Shown: piece by piece, positions 1 through 6,164 of the stretch
Layout: each line of letters opens with the position of its first letter
Position numbering within the stretch: the first letter of the stretch is position 1
Origin: an uncultured Eubacteriales bacterium
GTDB taxonomy: Bacteria; Bacillota; Clostridia; Lachnospirales; Lachnospiraceae
DNA length: 10,250 nt
Direction: 5' to 3'
NCBI GenBank assembly: GCA_900548855.1
Contig: URMF01000076.1
Location: 1 to 10,250, forward strand
Program-made: the position numbers and the translations under genes
The notes under the pieces: model-generated
What the model was told of the DNA's origin: nothing
The model's input: only the letters and a program-made list of their open reading frames with translations
The model's database searches: none

Positions 1-63
1 TAGATTAAGAATCTATTCTGGGCGGATTTTTTTCGTTACAGATATTTTGGAGGAGGATAGCTT

Positions 64-927
64 ATGGATAAAAAAACGGATGTAAGAGATCCGGATGAAA
101 AAGTTGTTGAGATTGAAATGGAACGGTTAAGAGCATTTCCAAATCATCCATTTAAGGTGATCGGAGACAGTCAGATGATTGAGCTTCAGGACAGCATAAA
201 AAAGTATGGTGTACTGAATCCATTGATTGTTCGTCCAAAGATTGAAGGCTACTACGAAATTATTTCTGGCCACAGAAGAAAATATGCGGCTGAGAAGCTG
301 GGATATAAGAAAATCCCGGTAATCATTCGTATGTTGCAGGATGATGAAGCAGTAGTGATCATGGTCGATTCCAATTTGCAGAGAGAGCAGATTACACCAA
401 GTGAAAAGGCCTATGCCTATAAGATGAAATATGACGCCATTAAAAAAAAGGCAGGCAGAAAGAATTGTAGTCAAGTTGACCACAATACAGGAAAGAGGAG
501 TATTGACGTAATCGGAGAACTTTGTGGTGACAGTGCGAAGCAGGTGCAGCGTTATATCAAAATAACAGAATTGATACCGGCATTGTTGGATAAAGTGGAT
601 GATGGAACAATGGGATTTACCCCAGCGGTACAGTTGTCCTACTTAAAAAAGAAAGAACAGCAGGAAATAATGAATGCAATGGATTCTACCCAATGCACAC
701 CATCACTTTCACAAGCTATCCGGATGAAAAAACTGAGTGAATCCGGAAAGTTGACAGAAGCAGAAATAGAAGGGATTCTTGGAGAGGTTAAGCAGAAGGA
801 AACTGACAGAGTGATATTTAAAAATGAGCAGTTATACCGTTTCTTCCCATCAACTTATACATCAGAAGAGATGAGAAGAGAGATATTAGAAATACTGAAA
901 TCATGGAGAAACAGTAACTGGATTTAA
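64..927 (+). CDS. ParB/RepB/Spo0J-like partition protein (first copy)
   Basis: A 287-residue ParB-family protein, expected to bind a centromere-like site and to work with the ParA encoded just downstream in segregating the element. The N-terminal ParB/Srx-type nucleotide-binding domain spans roughly residues 14-115 and contains the family signature SGHRR (GHRR at 69-72). A helix-turn-helix region follows at about 145-175 (GDSAKQVQRYIKITELIP). The C-terminus has the pattern FPSTY...ILEILKSW, which recurs in the second ParB at 1727-2641. The start is supported by GGAGGAGG at 49-56 with 7-nt spacing. It is 17 nt upstream of parA and clearly in its operon. I see no convincing promoter in the 63 nt before it. 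Family assignment is firm. Whether it binds a centromere or acts as a regulator cannot be told. Confidence 0.9.
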   Translation: MDKKTDVRDPDEKVVEIEMERLRAFPNHPFKVIGDSQMIELQDSIKKYGVLNPLIVRPKIEGYYEIISGHRRKYAAEKLGYKKIPVIIRMLQDDEAVVIMVDSNLQREQITPSEKAYAYKMKYDAIKKKAGRKNCSQVDHNTGKRSIDVIGELCGDSAKQVQRYIKITELIPALLDKVDDGTMGFTPAVQLSYLKKKEQQEIMNAMDSTQCTPSLSQAIRMKKLSESGKLTEAEIEGILGEVKQKETDRVIFKNEQLYRFFPSTYTSEEMRREILEILKSWRNSNWI

Positions 928-944
928 GAACAGGAGGACAGAAT

Positions 945-1730
945 ATGTGTAAGGTCATAGCAGTATCAAATCAAAAAGGTGGAGTTGGAAAGACGGTATC
1001 GTGCGTGAATTTAGGAATCGGACTGGCACAGGAAGGGAAAAAGGTTCTTCTGATAGATGCAGATCCGCAGGGCAGTCTCACAATTAGTTTAGGGTATGAG
1101 GAACCGGATGAAATGGAGTATTCTCTTGCAACGCTGATGCTAAATATTGTGAATGATGAAAAACTGAACATGGAAAAAACAATCCTTCATCATAAGGAAG
1201 GTGTGGATCTGATACCGGCCAATATAGAATTATCAGCGATTGAGGTATCTTTGGTAAACGCAATGAGCAGGGAACTGATTATGAGGTCACTTATTGAGAG
1301 ATTAAGGGAATTTTATGATTTTATCATTATAGATTGTATGCCATCTCTTGGAATGATGACTATTAACGCGTTGGCTTGTGCAGATTCCGTATTGATCCCT
1401 GTGCAGGCAGCATATCTTCCGGTTAAAGGATTGCAACAATTGATTAAAACAATTGGAAGGGTTAAGAAGCAGCTGAATCCAAAGCTCAGAATAGAGGGAA
1501 TTCTTCTTACTATGGTAGATAACAGAACGAATTATGCCAGGGATATTTCCCTAATGGTATATGATACATATTCTGCATCAATTAAGGTATTTGCGACAGG
1601 AATTCCAATGTCAGTCAGGGCATCAGAAGTCAGTGTTGAGGGTGGAAGTATTTATTCATATGATCCAAAAGGAAAAGCGGCATTTGCTTATATGGCATTA
1701 ACAAAAGAGGTATTAAAGGAGGCAGAGTGA
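945..1730 (+). CDS. parA: ParA/Soj-family partition ATPase
   Basis: A 261-residue P-loop ATPase of the ParA/MinD group, which binds DNA non-specifically in its ATP form and is stimulated by ParB to move plasmid or element copies apart. The deviant Walker A motif KGGVGKT is at residues 11-17, with the signature lysine K11. The A' segment DADPQG is at 38-43 and the Walker B strand FIIID at 126-130. There is no N-terminal helix-turn-helix extension, so this is the short (Soj or type Ib-like) form. Length is normal for that form. AGGAGG at 932-937 lies 7 nt before the ATG. Its stop codon overlaps the GTG start of the second ParB gene, suggesting translational coupling. Confidence 0.95.
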   Translation: MCKVIAVSNQKGGVGKTVSCVNLGIGLAQEGKKVLLIDADPQGSLTISLGYEEPDEMEYSLATLMLNIVNDEKLNMEKTILHHKEGVDLIPANIELSAIEVSLVNAMSRELIMRSLIERLREFYDFIIIDCMPSLGMMTINALACADSVLIPVQAAYLPVKGLQQLIKTIGRVKKQLNPKLRIEGILLTMVDNRTNYARDISLMVYDTYSASIKVFATGIPMSVRASEVSVEGGSIYSYDPKGKAAFAYMALTKEVLKEAE

Positions 1731-2641
1731 ACATGGCTGGAAGAGTTGCAGGAAAAATAAAATTACAGACAGTTGATGAATTACTGGGAGTACCGGAGAT
1801 TGCCGGCACACAGGAAATAGAACTTGGAAGAATCCATGCATTTCCAAATCATCCGTTCAAAGTGCTGGATGATGAAAGAATGGATATGTTGGTTGAAAGT
1901 ATCAGGGAGAATGGCATATTAAATCCGGTAATTGTGAGACCAGATAAAAATGGTGATTATGAAATGATATCCGGACACCGCAGATTGCATGCAGCTGGTA
2001 TCGTTGGCCTTAGCAAGATTCCGTCCATTGTAAAGGAAATGTCAGATGATGAAGCCATTATAAAAATGGTGGATGCAAATATTCAAAGGGAAGAGATAAT
2101 GCCAAGTGAAAAAGCCTTTGCGTATAAAATGAAGCTTGAAGCGATGAAGAGAACAGCCGGAAGACCTACAAAAGAAAATGCGTGCCACAATGGCACACAT
2201 TTAAGATCAGATCAAGAATTGGCATTGCAAGTAGGTGATAGTGCAAGAAGCATACAAAGATATATTAGGCTTACAGAACTAATTCCGGAATTGTTGGAGT
2301 GTATAGATAATAAAAAATTAGGTTTGGTCATAGCAGTAGATTTATCTTACTTAGATGTGCAGGTACAAAAATGGGTGTATGAATATTTCAAGGAAAATGG
2401 TTTCTTAAAACCAGTGCAGGTTGAAGCATTAAAGAATCATTCAAATTTATCCAATGCCTCACAGCACATGATAATTACCATATTAAATGAAGCACTCCCA
2501 AAGAAGAGCACAGCGGCAAAGGTATCTTTATCAGAGAAGAAGCTTGATAAGTATTTCCCACCACACTACTCCGCAAAGGATCGTGAGAATGTAATTATTC
2601 AATTGTTGGAGCAGTGGAGCACACAGCAGGCGCAGGAATAA
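1727..2641 (+). CDS. ParB/RepB/Spo0J-like partition protein (second, paralogous copy)
   Basis: A 304-residue ParB-family protein that is a full-length paralogue of the one at 64-927. They share the FPNHPFKV segment, the SGHRR box (GHRR at 83-86 here), a QRE..PSEKA.AYKMK segment, a helix-turn-helix region containing GDSAR.IQRYIRLTELIPELL, and a C-terminal FP.HY...I.QLLEQW segment. An AAAGGAGG at 1715-1722 serves two candidate starts: GTG 1727 (4-nt spacing, overlapping the parA stop as GTGA) and ATG 1733 (10-nt spacing). Both are plausible and they change the protein by two residues. Two diverged ParB proteins around one ParA suggest either two DNA targets or one partition protein and one regulator; that is inference. 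Confidence 0.9.
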   Translation: MNMAGRVAGKIKLQTVDELLGVPEIAGTQEIELGRIHAFPNHPFKVLDDERMDMLVESIRENGILNPVIVRPDKNGDYEMISGHRRLHAAGIVGLSKIPSIVKEMSDDEAIIKMVDANIQREEIMPSEKAFAYKMKLEAMKRTAGRPTKENACHNGTHLRSDQELALQVGDSARSIQRYIRLTELIPELLECIDNKKLGLVIAVDLSYLDVQVQKWVYEYFKENGFLKPVQVEALKNHSNLSNASQHMIITILNEALPKKSTAAKVSLSEKKLDKYFPPHYSAKDRENVIIQLLEQWSTQQAQE

Positions 2642-2655
2642 TAATATAGACAACA

Positions 2656-2690
2656 TGTTCCAGAAGTGTAAAAAACGCACTTCTGGAACA
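2656..2690. promoter_or_regulatory. Perfect 13-bp inverted repeat in the repA leader (candidate RepA operator)
   Basis: Left arm TGTTCCAGAAGTG (2656-2668) pairs exactly with 2678-2690 around a 9-nt loop, TAAAAAACG. It ends at the start of the repA Shine-Dalgarno (AAGGAG, 2693-2698). No T-run follows on the plus strand, so it is not a standard terminator. Positions 2661-2683 match the 23-nt repeat unit found inside repA, so RepA binding here (autoregulation) is the likeliest role. An mRNA hairpin that limits ribosome access is the alternative, and both could apply. Confidence 0.7.
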
Positions 2691-2704
2691 GGAAGGAGAA
2701 CAGG

Positions 2705-3667
2705 ATGAAGGACAGAATAACGCTCTCATATTTTTATGGCAGGGAAGCAGAGCAGTATTCATTTTATAAAATACCAAAGCTCTTATTTACAGAAGAGTAT
2801 TTCAAAAAAATATCAGTGGAGGCTAAGGTGTTATACGGGTTGATGCTGGATCGGATGTCATTATCCATGAAAAACCAATGGCTGGACGAGGAAGGACGTG
2901 CGTACATATATTATTCATTGGATGACATTATGGAAGCTCTTGGATGTAGCAACAAAAAGGCGATATCCATTATGAAAGAATTGGATACAGATGCCGGAAT
3001 TGGTTTGATAGAAAAGAAGCGTCAGGGACAGGGTAAACCAACCATGATCTATTTGAAACAATTCGTGATACAGGATTTCCAGAAATGTAAAAATTACACT
3101 TCTGATGAAAAAACAGCAATTTCAGAAGTGAAGAATTTACACGTCTTGAAGTGTAAAAATGACATGTCAAGAAGTGAAGAATTTACACATCAAGAAGTGA
3201 AAAAATTACACACTAATAAGACTAATATAAATAATACTGAGTTAAGTAAACCTGAATCTAATCATATCGTATCAGGAAATGATGGGATGGGATCAGAAGT
3301 GGAAGCATACACAGAACTTATCAGGGAAAATCTGGATTTTGAAATCCTGCTTGAGAGATATCCGTATGACAGGGAATTGCTGGAAGGTATATTTGACCTG
3401 ATTCTGGAAACGGTGCTTTGTAAAAATAAAACTGTTGTTGTTGCATCAAACGAGTATCCGGCAGAACTGGTCAGAAGTAAATTCCTGAAACTGACCAGTG
3501 CTCATGTTCAATATGCCATGGATTGTATGAGGACGAACACCACAAAAGTTCACAATATCAAAAAATATCTGCTGGCTGCGTTGTTCAATGCACCCAGTAC
3601 AATCAGCGGGTACTATCAGGCAGAGGTTAACCATGACATGCCCCAGTTTGTCGTGAGTGGAAGATAA
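2705..3667 (+). CDS. repA: Replication initiator protein A, RepA_N type with DUF6017-like C-terminus
   Basis: A 320-residue replication initiator. The N-terminal RepA_N domain (about residues 1-120) is recognisable from FYKIPKLLFTEEYF, the helix around SVEAKVLYGLMLDRMSLS, and the winged-helix stretch IYYSLDDIMEALGCSNKKA. The low-complexity middle (about 125-195) is encoded by DNA dominated by iterons. The C-terminal part (about 205-305, with LRENLDF-like, YPYDRELLEGIFDLI and NIKKYLLAALFNAP segments) resembles the DUF6017 domain seen in initiators of clostridial integrative elements. In known RepA_N plasmids the origin lies in the middle of rep, which fits the repeats at 3080-3214. AAGGAG at 2693-2698 gives 6-nt spacing. 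It follows parB2 after 63 nt that hold the inverted repeat, so expression may be uncoupled from the par operon. Confidence 0.9.
   Translation: MKDRITLSYFYGREAEQYSFYKIPKLLFTEEYFKKISVEAKVLYGLMLDRMSLSMKNQWLDEEGRAYIYYSLDDIMEALGCSNKKAISIMKELDTDAGIGLIEKKRQGQGKPTMIYLKQFVIQDFQKCKNYTSDEKTAISEVKNLHVLKCKNDMSRSEEFTHQEVKKLHTNKTNINNTELSKPESNHIVSGNDGMGSEVEAYTELIRENLDFEILLERYPYDRELLEGIFDLILETVLCKNKTVVVASNEYPAELVRSKFLKLTSAHVQYAMDCMRTNTTKVHNIKKYLLAALFNAPSTISGYYQAEVNHDMPQFVVSGR
3080..3214. repeat. 23-nt iterons inside repA (candidate replication origin)
   Basis: Four tandem 23-nt units occupy 3123-3145, 3146-3168, 3169-3191 and 3192-3214. GAAGTG recurs at 3125, 3148, 3171 and 3194, exactly 23 nt apart. The unit reads roughly AAGAAGTGWARAATTTACAC plus RTC. 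A fifth, isolated copy lies at 3080-3102 and a sixth in the leader hairpin at 2661-2683. Single copies are themselves imperfect palindromes (GAAGTG ... CACTTC), suiting a dimeric protein. Because 23 is not a multiple of 3 the protein is not repetitive, so the repeats are kept at the DNA level. About two helical turns per unit is typical of iterons. Origin function is inferred from the RepA_N family. Confidence 0.8.
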
Positions 3668-3728
3668 AGGACAGAAAGAAAATGTCTTGAAGTTGATTGT
3701 AAGAATGAGTATCGCGGTCAGATGCCGT

Positions 3729-3947
3729 TTAGTCTGCCCTCTTATATGTGATCAGTTCACCGACTTCAATATCCAGATAGTGGCATAATTTGCAGATCAG
3801 GCCGGCATCCAGACGATGAAAATTGTTGTTGCAGTATCTGTTAAAGTTGGTTCTTGGTATATCCAAATCCCGACATATCTGATTTTTGGAGATGCCTCTC
3901 TCCTTCAGAATGCGGTCAATATTCAGTTCTAACCTTCCGTAGTCCAC
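3729..3947 (-). CDS. Small XRE/Cro-C1-type helix-turn-helix regulator
   Basis: A 72-residue protein made almost entirely of one Cro/C1-type helix-turn-helix domain: LKERGISKNQICRDLDIPRT (residues 14-33) covers helix 1 to the start of the recognition helix, followed by NFNRYCNN and DAGLICKLCHYLDIEVGELI. It resembles the short YozG-like regulators of Firmicutes. The start is a GTG at 3945-3947, set by AAAGGAG (3956-3962 read on the minus strand) at 8-nt spacing; an ATG within that spacer is out of frame. It lies divergent to the lipoprotein gene with a palindrome between them, so it probably represses that gene or itself. No terminator is obvious in the 61 nt towards repA, with which it is convergent. 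Confidence 0.85.
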   Translation of the reverse strand: MDYGRLELNIDRILKERGISKNQICRDLDIPRTNFNRYCNNNFHRLDAGLICKLCHYLDIEVGELITYKRAD

Positions 3948-3959
3948 AGGCTCATCTCC

Positions 3960-3988
3960 TTTACTTTTATAGGGCTATTATATATAAT
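3960..3988 (+). promoter_or_regulatory. Promoter candidate for the lipoprotein gene
   Basis: TTTACT (3960-3965) and TATAAT (3983-3988) are separated by exactly 17 nt, predicting a transcript start near 3995. The -35 box overlaps the Shine-Dalgarno of the divergent XRE gene. The palindrome at 4009-4033 would lie about +14 to +39, where a bound protein would block transcription. Confidence 0.6.
3977..3982 (-). promoter_or_regulatory. Possible -10 box for the XRE regulator gene
   Basis: Read on the minus strand this is TATAAT, about 15 nt upstream of the regulator's Shine-Dalgarno. The best -35 at 17-nt spacing (TTACTA, 4000-4005) is poor. It lies next to the rightward -10 in a TA-rich stretch, so the two promoters would overlap and compete. 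Weakly supported. Confidence 0.35.
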
Positions 3989-4008
3989 GAGGCTGTAAAT
4001 AGTAATTC

Positions 4009-4033
4009 ACTGAATAGTGCCTAACTATTCAGT
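4009..4033. promoter_or_regulatory. Palindromic operator candidate between XRE regulator and lipoprotein gene
   Basis: ACTGAATAGT (4009-4018) and ACTATTCAGT (4024-4033) are perfect inverted arms around GCCTA. A shorter overlapping dyad, ATTCA-C-TGAAT, lies at 4005-4015. The site is placed between divergent genes, one of which encodes a small Cro/C1-type regulator, which is the usual layout for its operator. A hairpin in the lipoprotein mRNA leader is an alternative reading. Confidence 0.6.
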
Positions 4034-4061
4034 TATCCTATACAATAAACAGGGGTGCAGT

Positions 4062-4748
4062 ATGAGTATTCTTAAATTTCTGCCTATATTTATCGGTGGT
4101 ATGCTGTTATGTGGATGTGAATCAGGAACGGTCATGACAGAACCTGAGATTGAAACATTAGATCAGGAAATTTCGAGGGTGGAGAAGGAAGACGTTGTTT
4201 CAATGACGGACAAGGATAACTGCTTTTTATGTGGTTCCAATCGTCCCGGAATTTTTGATTATTATAAAAATGATGGATGCATTGCGCTAGTCTGCCTGAA
4301 TACATGGAATATTGCAGACACCAATGTATATGAATATGACGACAGAGGAAGGATTGAAGAAGAACCAAGCGGATTTAGCACGAATATCAATACGCATGGA
4401 GCGAATGAATGCAGCTGGATGGTGGCAAGTGATCCGGTCCGGCATACTGCAACGGTTACACTAACTTATGGAGATAACTCAATATTAGATCCTGAGAGAG
4501 TATCTGCTCAGCTTTGTCAGGAATGCTTCAAAAAAGTTGCGGATGCACTTTGGCCTACTGGATTTGAAAAAGACTGGACTTATCATTGTGATGTGCTCAT
4601 GAATATGGAGACAGAGGATATTTACCCGATATCATCCACAATAACAAAATGCAGCATAGATGACTTTTGGCTTCATATTGATCATGAGCAGGAAAACAAT
4701 AGGGATACTGTATACTTGGTATACAATCCTCAAAATAATAGAAAATAG
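4062..4748 (+). CDS. Putative exported lipoprotein with two CxxC pairs, function unknown
   Basis: A 228-residue protein beginning with a lipoprotein signal: K5, a hydrophobic stretch FLPIFIGGMLL, then lipobox LCGC with the lipidated cysteine at 19, so it should be anchored on the outer face of the membrane. The mature part has two CxxC pairs, C54-FL-C57 and C152-QE-C155, which could form a zinc-ribbon-like centre; further cysteines include C176. The family is not one I recognise. The start is ATG 4062 with AGGGG at 4051-4055. The frame stays open upstream to a GTG at 4017, but that lies inside the palindrome, has no Shine-Dalgarno and would bury the signal peptide. A 23-nt gap to the next gene suggests cotranscription. 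Confidence 0.75.
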   Translation: MSILKFLPIFIGGMLLCGCESGTVMTEPEIETLDQEISRVEKEDVVSMTDKDNCFLCGSNRPGIFDYYKNDGCIALVCLNTWNIADTNVYEYDDRGRIEEEPSGFSTNINTHGANECSWMVASDPVRHTATVTLTYGDNSILDPERVSAQLCQECFKKVADALWPTGFEKDWTYHCDVLMNMETEDIYPISSTITKCSIDDFWLHIDHEQENNRDTVYLVYNPQNNRK

Positions 4749-4771
4749 AAAGTATCGTGGGAGAATGAAAT

Positions 4772-5170
4772 ATGAGAGAAAAGAATGATTACATACAGTT
4801 ACCGCCAATGAAAAAAGACACATCAGCGGATGTGGTTTCGTTTATTTGGGAGTATATGAAGCTTCCGGAAGAAGTGCGTGAAAAAGTAAAATCAGAAATG
4901 GATGAAATTCGTGATCACTGCAGAGACAGCGATTTTCAAAGACCGAATCTTTATGAAATTGCTTCTGCAGAAGAAGTAGCAGGTTTAGAGATGAGTATGC
5001 AGAAGATAATCGCAGATATTATCACAGAGGCCAGCGGTATTGCCTGCTGGGTGTATGTAGAGAAATATGTGCACCATAAATCCTTGCAGGAAATGCTGGG
5101 TGAACGAAAGGATGCAGATAAGTTTATCTTTGCAGTAGATACATGGTTTGAAAAAATATTAGGCACATAA
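4772..5170 (+). CDS. Unrecognised 132-residue soluble protein
   Basis: I do not recognise this family. The protein is charged, without signal peptide or membrane segment, and looks mostly helical: PEEVREKVKSEMDEIRDHC near residues 31-50 and an EVAGLEMSMQKIIADIITEA helix near 69-88. The C-terminal half has aromatic residues (CWVYVEKYVHHK). GGGAG at 4759-4763 gives 8-nt spacing to the ATG. It follows the lipoprotein gene by 23 nt in the same direction, so it is probably in the same transcript, and it is the last gene before the terminator at 5266-5308. Reality as a gene is supported by the ribosome binding site and operon position, not by homology. Confidence 0.7.
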   Translation: MREKNDYIQLPPMKKDTSADVVSFIWEYMKLPEEVREKVKSEMDEIRDHCRDSDFQRPNLYEIASAEEVAGLEMSMQKIIADIITEASGIACWVYVEKYVHHKSLQEMLGERKDADKFIFAVDTWFEKILGT

Positions 5171-5265
5171 AAAAATTGTGACAAAATAAAGAAAGCAAGT
5201 AGCTCGTTGCTACTAATCTTGTGTATCTCTTTATTAAGACTCTTAGAAATTTCATATATGACACA

Positions 5266-5308
5266 AAGAACCACCAAGATCAAGGCAGAAAGGTGGTTCT
5301 TATTTTTT
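5266..5308 (+). terminator. Rho-independent terminator after the 132-residue gene
   Basis: AAGAACCACC (5266-5275) pairs perfectly with GGTGGTTCTT (5292-5301) around a 16-nt loop and is followed by ATTTTTT. It closes the left transcript. The 95 nt between 5170 and this stem hold only a weak 6-bp hairpin (5198-5214) and no gene that I can support. Confidence 0.85.
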
Positions 5309-5330
5309 GCTGTAAATGAATCAATTATTG

Positions 5331-5377
5331 CGTGATGATATCACGGAAAACAGGTAATTTTATATTTATAATATAAT
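5331..5377 (+). promoter_or_regulatory. Activator-dependent promoter of the SDR gene with Crp/Fnr-type operator
   Basis: CGTGATGATATCACG (5331-5345) is a dyad, GTGAT-N3-ATCAC (core 5332-5344, centre 5338). TATAAT starts at 5367, 29 nt from the centre; an overlapping second TATAAT starts at 5372. At 17-nt spacing the -35 position reads CGGAAA, unlike TTGACA, so an activator is probably needed. If transcription starts 12 nt after the first base of the first -10, the operator centre is at about -41, the class II position of Crp/Fnr activators. The leader shares AATCACAAA with the promoter at 6165-6206. Confidence 0.7.
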
Positions 5378-5404
5378 CACAAATTAAGTAAGGAGGTATT
5401 TGGA

Positions 5405-6151
5405 ATGAGATTAAAAGATAAAGTTGCAATTATTACAGGTGGAAGTCGTGGTATCGGTTTTGCTACAGCTGATAAATTTTTGAAAGAAGGGGCTACTGTC
5501 ATTTTAGCAGCAAGTACTCAGAAATCTGCAGATAATGCTGTAACTGAACTGAAAGAAAAGTATCCTAACGCAATAATCGATGGAATCAGTCCAAATCTGG
5601 AAAGTATGGAGTCTGTCAGGAATGCTTTCAAAGAGGTAACTGGAAAATATGGATGTGTGGATATTTTGGTAAATAATGCGGGAATTTCAGAAAATACCCC
5701 ATTCATGAATTATACAGAGGAGACTTTTGATAAGGTCATGGATTTAAATGTAAAAGGTGTATTCAATACAACTCGTGTAGCTGCAGAATGTATGGTGGCA
5801 AAAGGTAATGGTGTAATTCTTTCAACATCCTCTATGGTGAGTATTTCTGGACAGCCAAGTGGATTTGCTTATCCTGCATCAAAATTTGCAGTAAACGGTT
5901 TGACGGTATCTTTGGCAAGAGAACTTGGTCCTAAAGGGATTCGTGTTAATGCAGTTGCACCAGGTATTACAGAGACTGATATGATGAAAGCTGTGCCAAA
6001 GGAAGTTATCGAACCGATGATTGAAAGAATCCCATTGCGTCGTCTTGGGCAGCCAGAAGATATTGCCAATGCATTTGTGTTTCTTGCTTCAGATGAAGCG
6101 AGTTATATTACAGGTGTTATCTTAAGTGTAGACGGTATGGCAAGAAGTTAA
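5405..6151 (+). CDS. SDR-family NAD(P)-dependent oxidoreductase, FabG/BaiA-like
   Basis: A 248-residue classical short-chain dehydrogenase/reductase, normal in length. The cofactor motif TGGSRGIG is at residues 11-18, NNAG at 90-93, and the catalytic tetrad N115, S143, Y156, K160 (YPASK) is complete. No acidic residue stands at the end of strand 2 (VILAAST), which argues weakly against strict NAD preference. Overall it resembles both 3-oxoacyl-ACP reductase FabG and the bile-acid 3-alpha-hydroxysteroid dehydrogenase BaiA (for example YPASK and a C-terminal SVDG); the substrate cannot be decided. There are no fatty-acid synthesis neighbours, so a housekeeping FabG is unlikely. AAGGAGG ends at 5396, 8 nt before the ATG. 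The promoter carries the same operator as the thioredoxin operon, placing it in one regulon. Confidence 0.9.
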   Translation: MRLKDKVAIITGGSRGIGFATADKFLKEGATVILAASTQKSADNAVTELKEKYPNAIIDGISPNLESMESVRNAFKEVTGKYGCVDILVNNAGISENTPFMNYTEETFDKVMDLNVKGVFNTTRVAAECMVAKGNGVILSTSSMVSISGQPSGFAYPASKFAVNGLTVSLARELGPKGIRVNAVAPGITETDMMKAVPKEVIEPMIERIPLRRLGQPEDIANAFVFLASDEASYITGVILSVDGMARS

Positions 6152-6164
6152 GACAATGTAGTAT

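Larger units (their letters stand above)
1..5170. mobile_element. Replication/partition module of a plasmid or integrative element (partial, left end outside window)
   Basis: Two ParB-like proteins, a ParA ATPase and a RepA_N-type initiator lie in one direction, followed by an XRE regulator, a lipoprotein and an unknown small protein. This gene content is known from large low-copy plasmids and from integrative conjugative elements of clostridia. No relaxase, coupling protein, integrase or attachment site is visible, so element type and ends cannot be fixed. The right limit is my estimate: beyond the terminator at 5266-5308 the genes are metabolic and share a different regulatory logic. Confidence 0.55.

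Noticed and set aside
1..30. Small palindrome TAGATTAAGAATCTA followed by a T-run as a terminator
   Set aside because: The stem is only 6 bp and AT-rich, and the T-run at 27-33 is 11 nt away, so it is not convincing; the sequence upstream is missing.
4017..4061. N-terminal extension of the lipoprotein from a GTG at 4017
   Set aside because: The GTG lies inside the palindrome with no ribosome binding site, and the extension would hide a good lipoprotein signal peptide that starts at ATG 4062.
5198..5214. AGTAGC-TCGTT-GCTACT hairpin as a regulatory RNA or element end
   Set aside because: A 6-bp stem in an AT-rich gap is expected by chance, and no T-run or matching repeat accompanies it.
5405..6151. 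Firm naming of the SDR as fabG or baiA
   Set aside because: Motifs are common to both groups, no pathway neighbours support either, and SDR substrates cannot be read from motifs alone.
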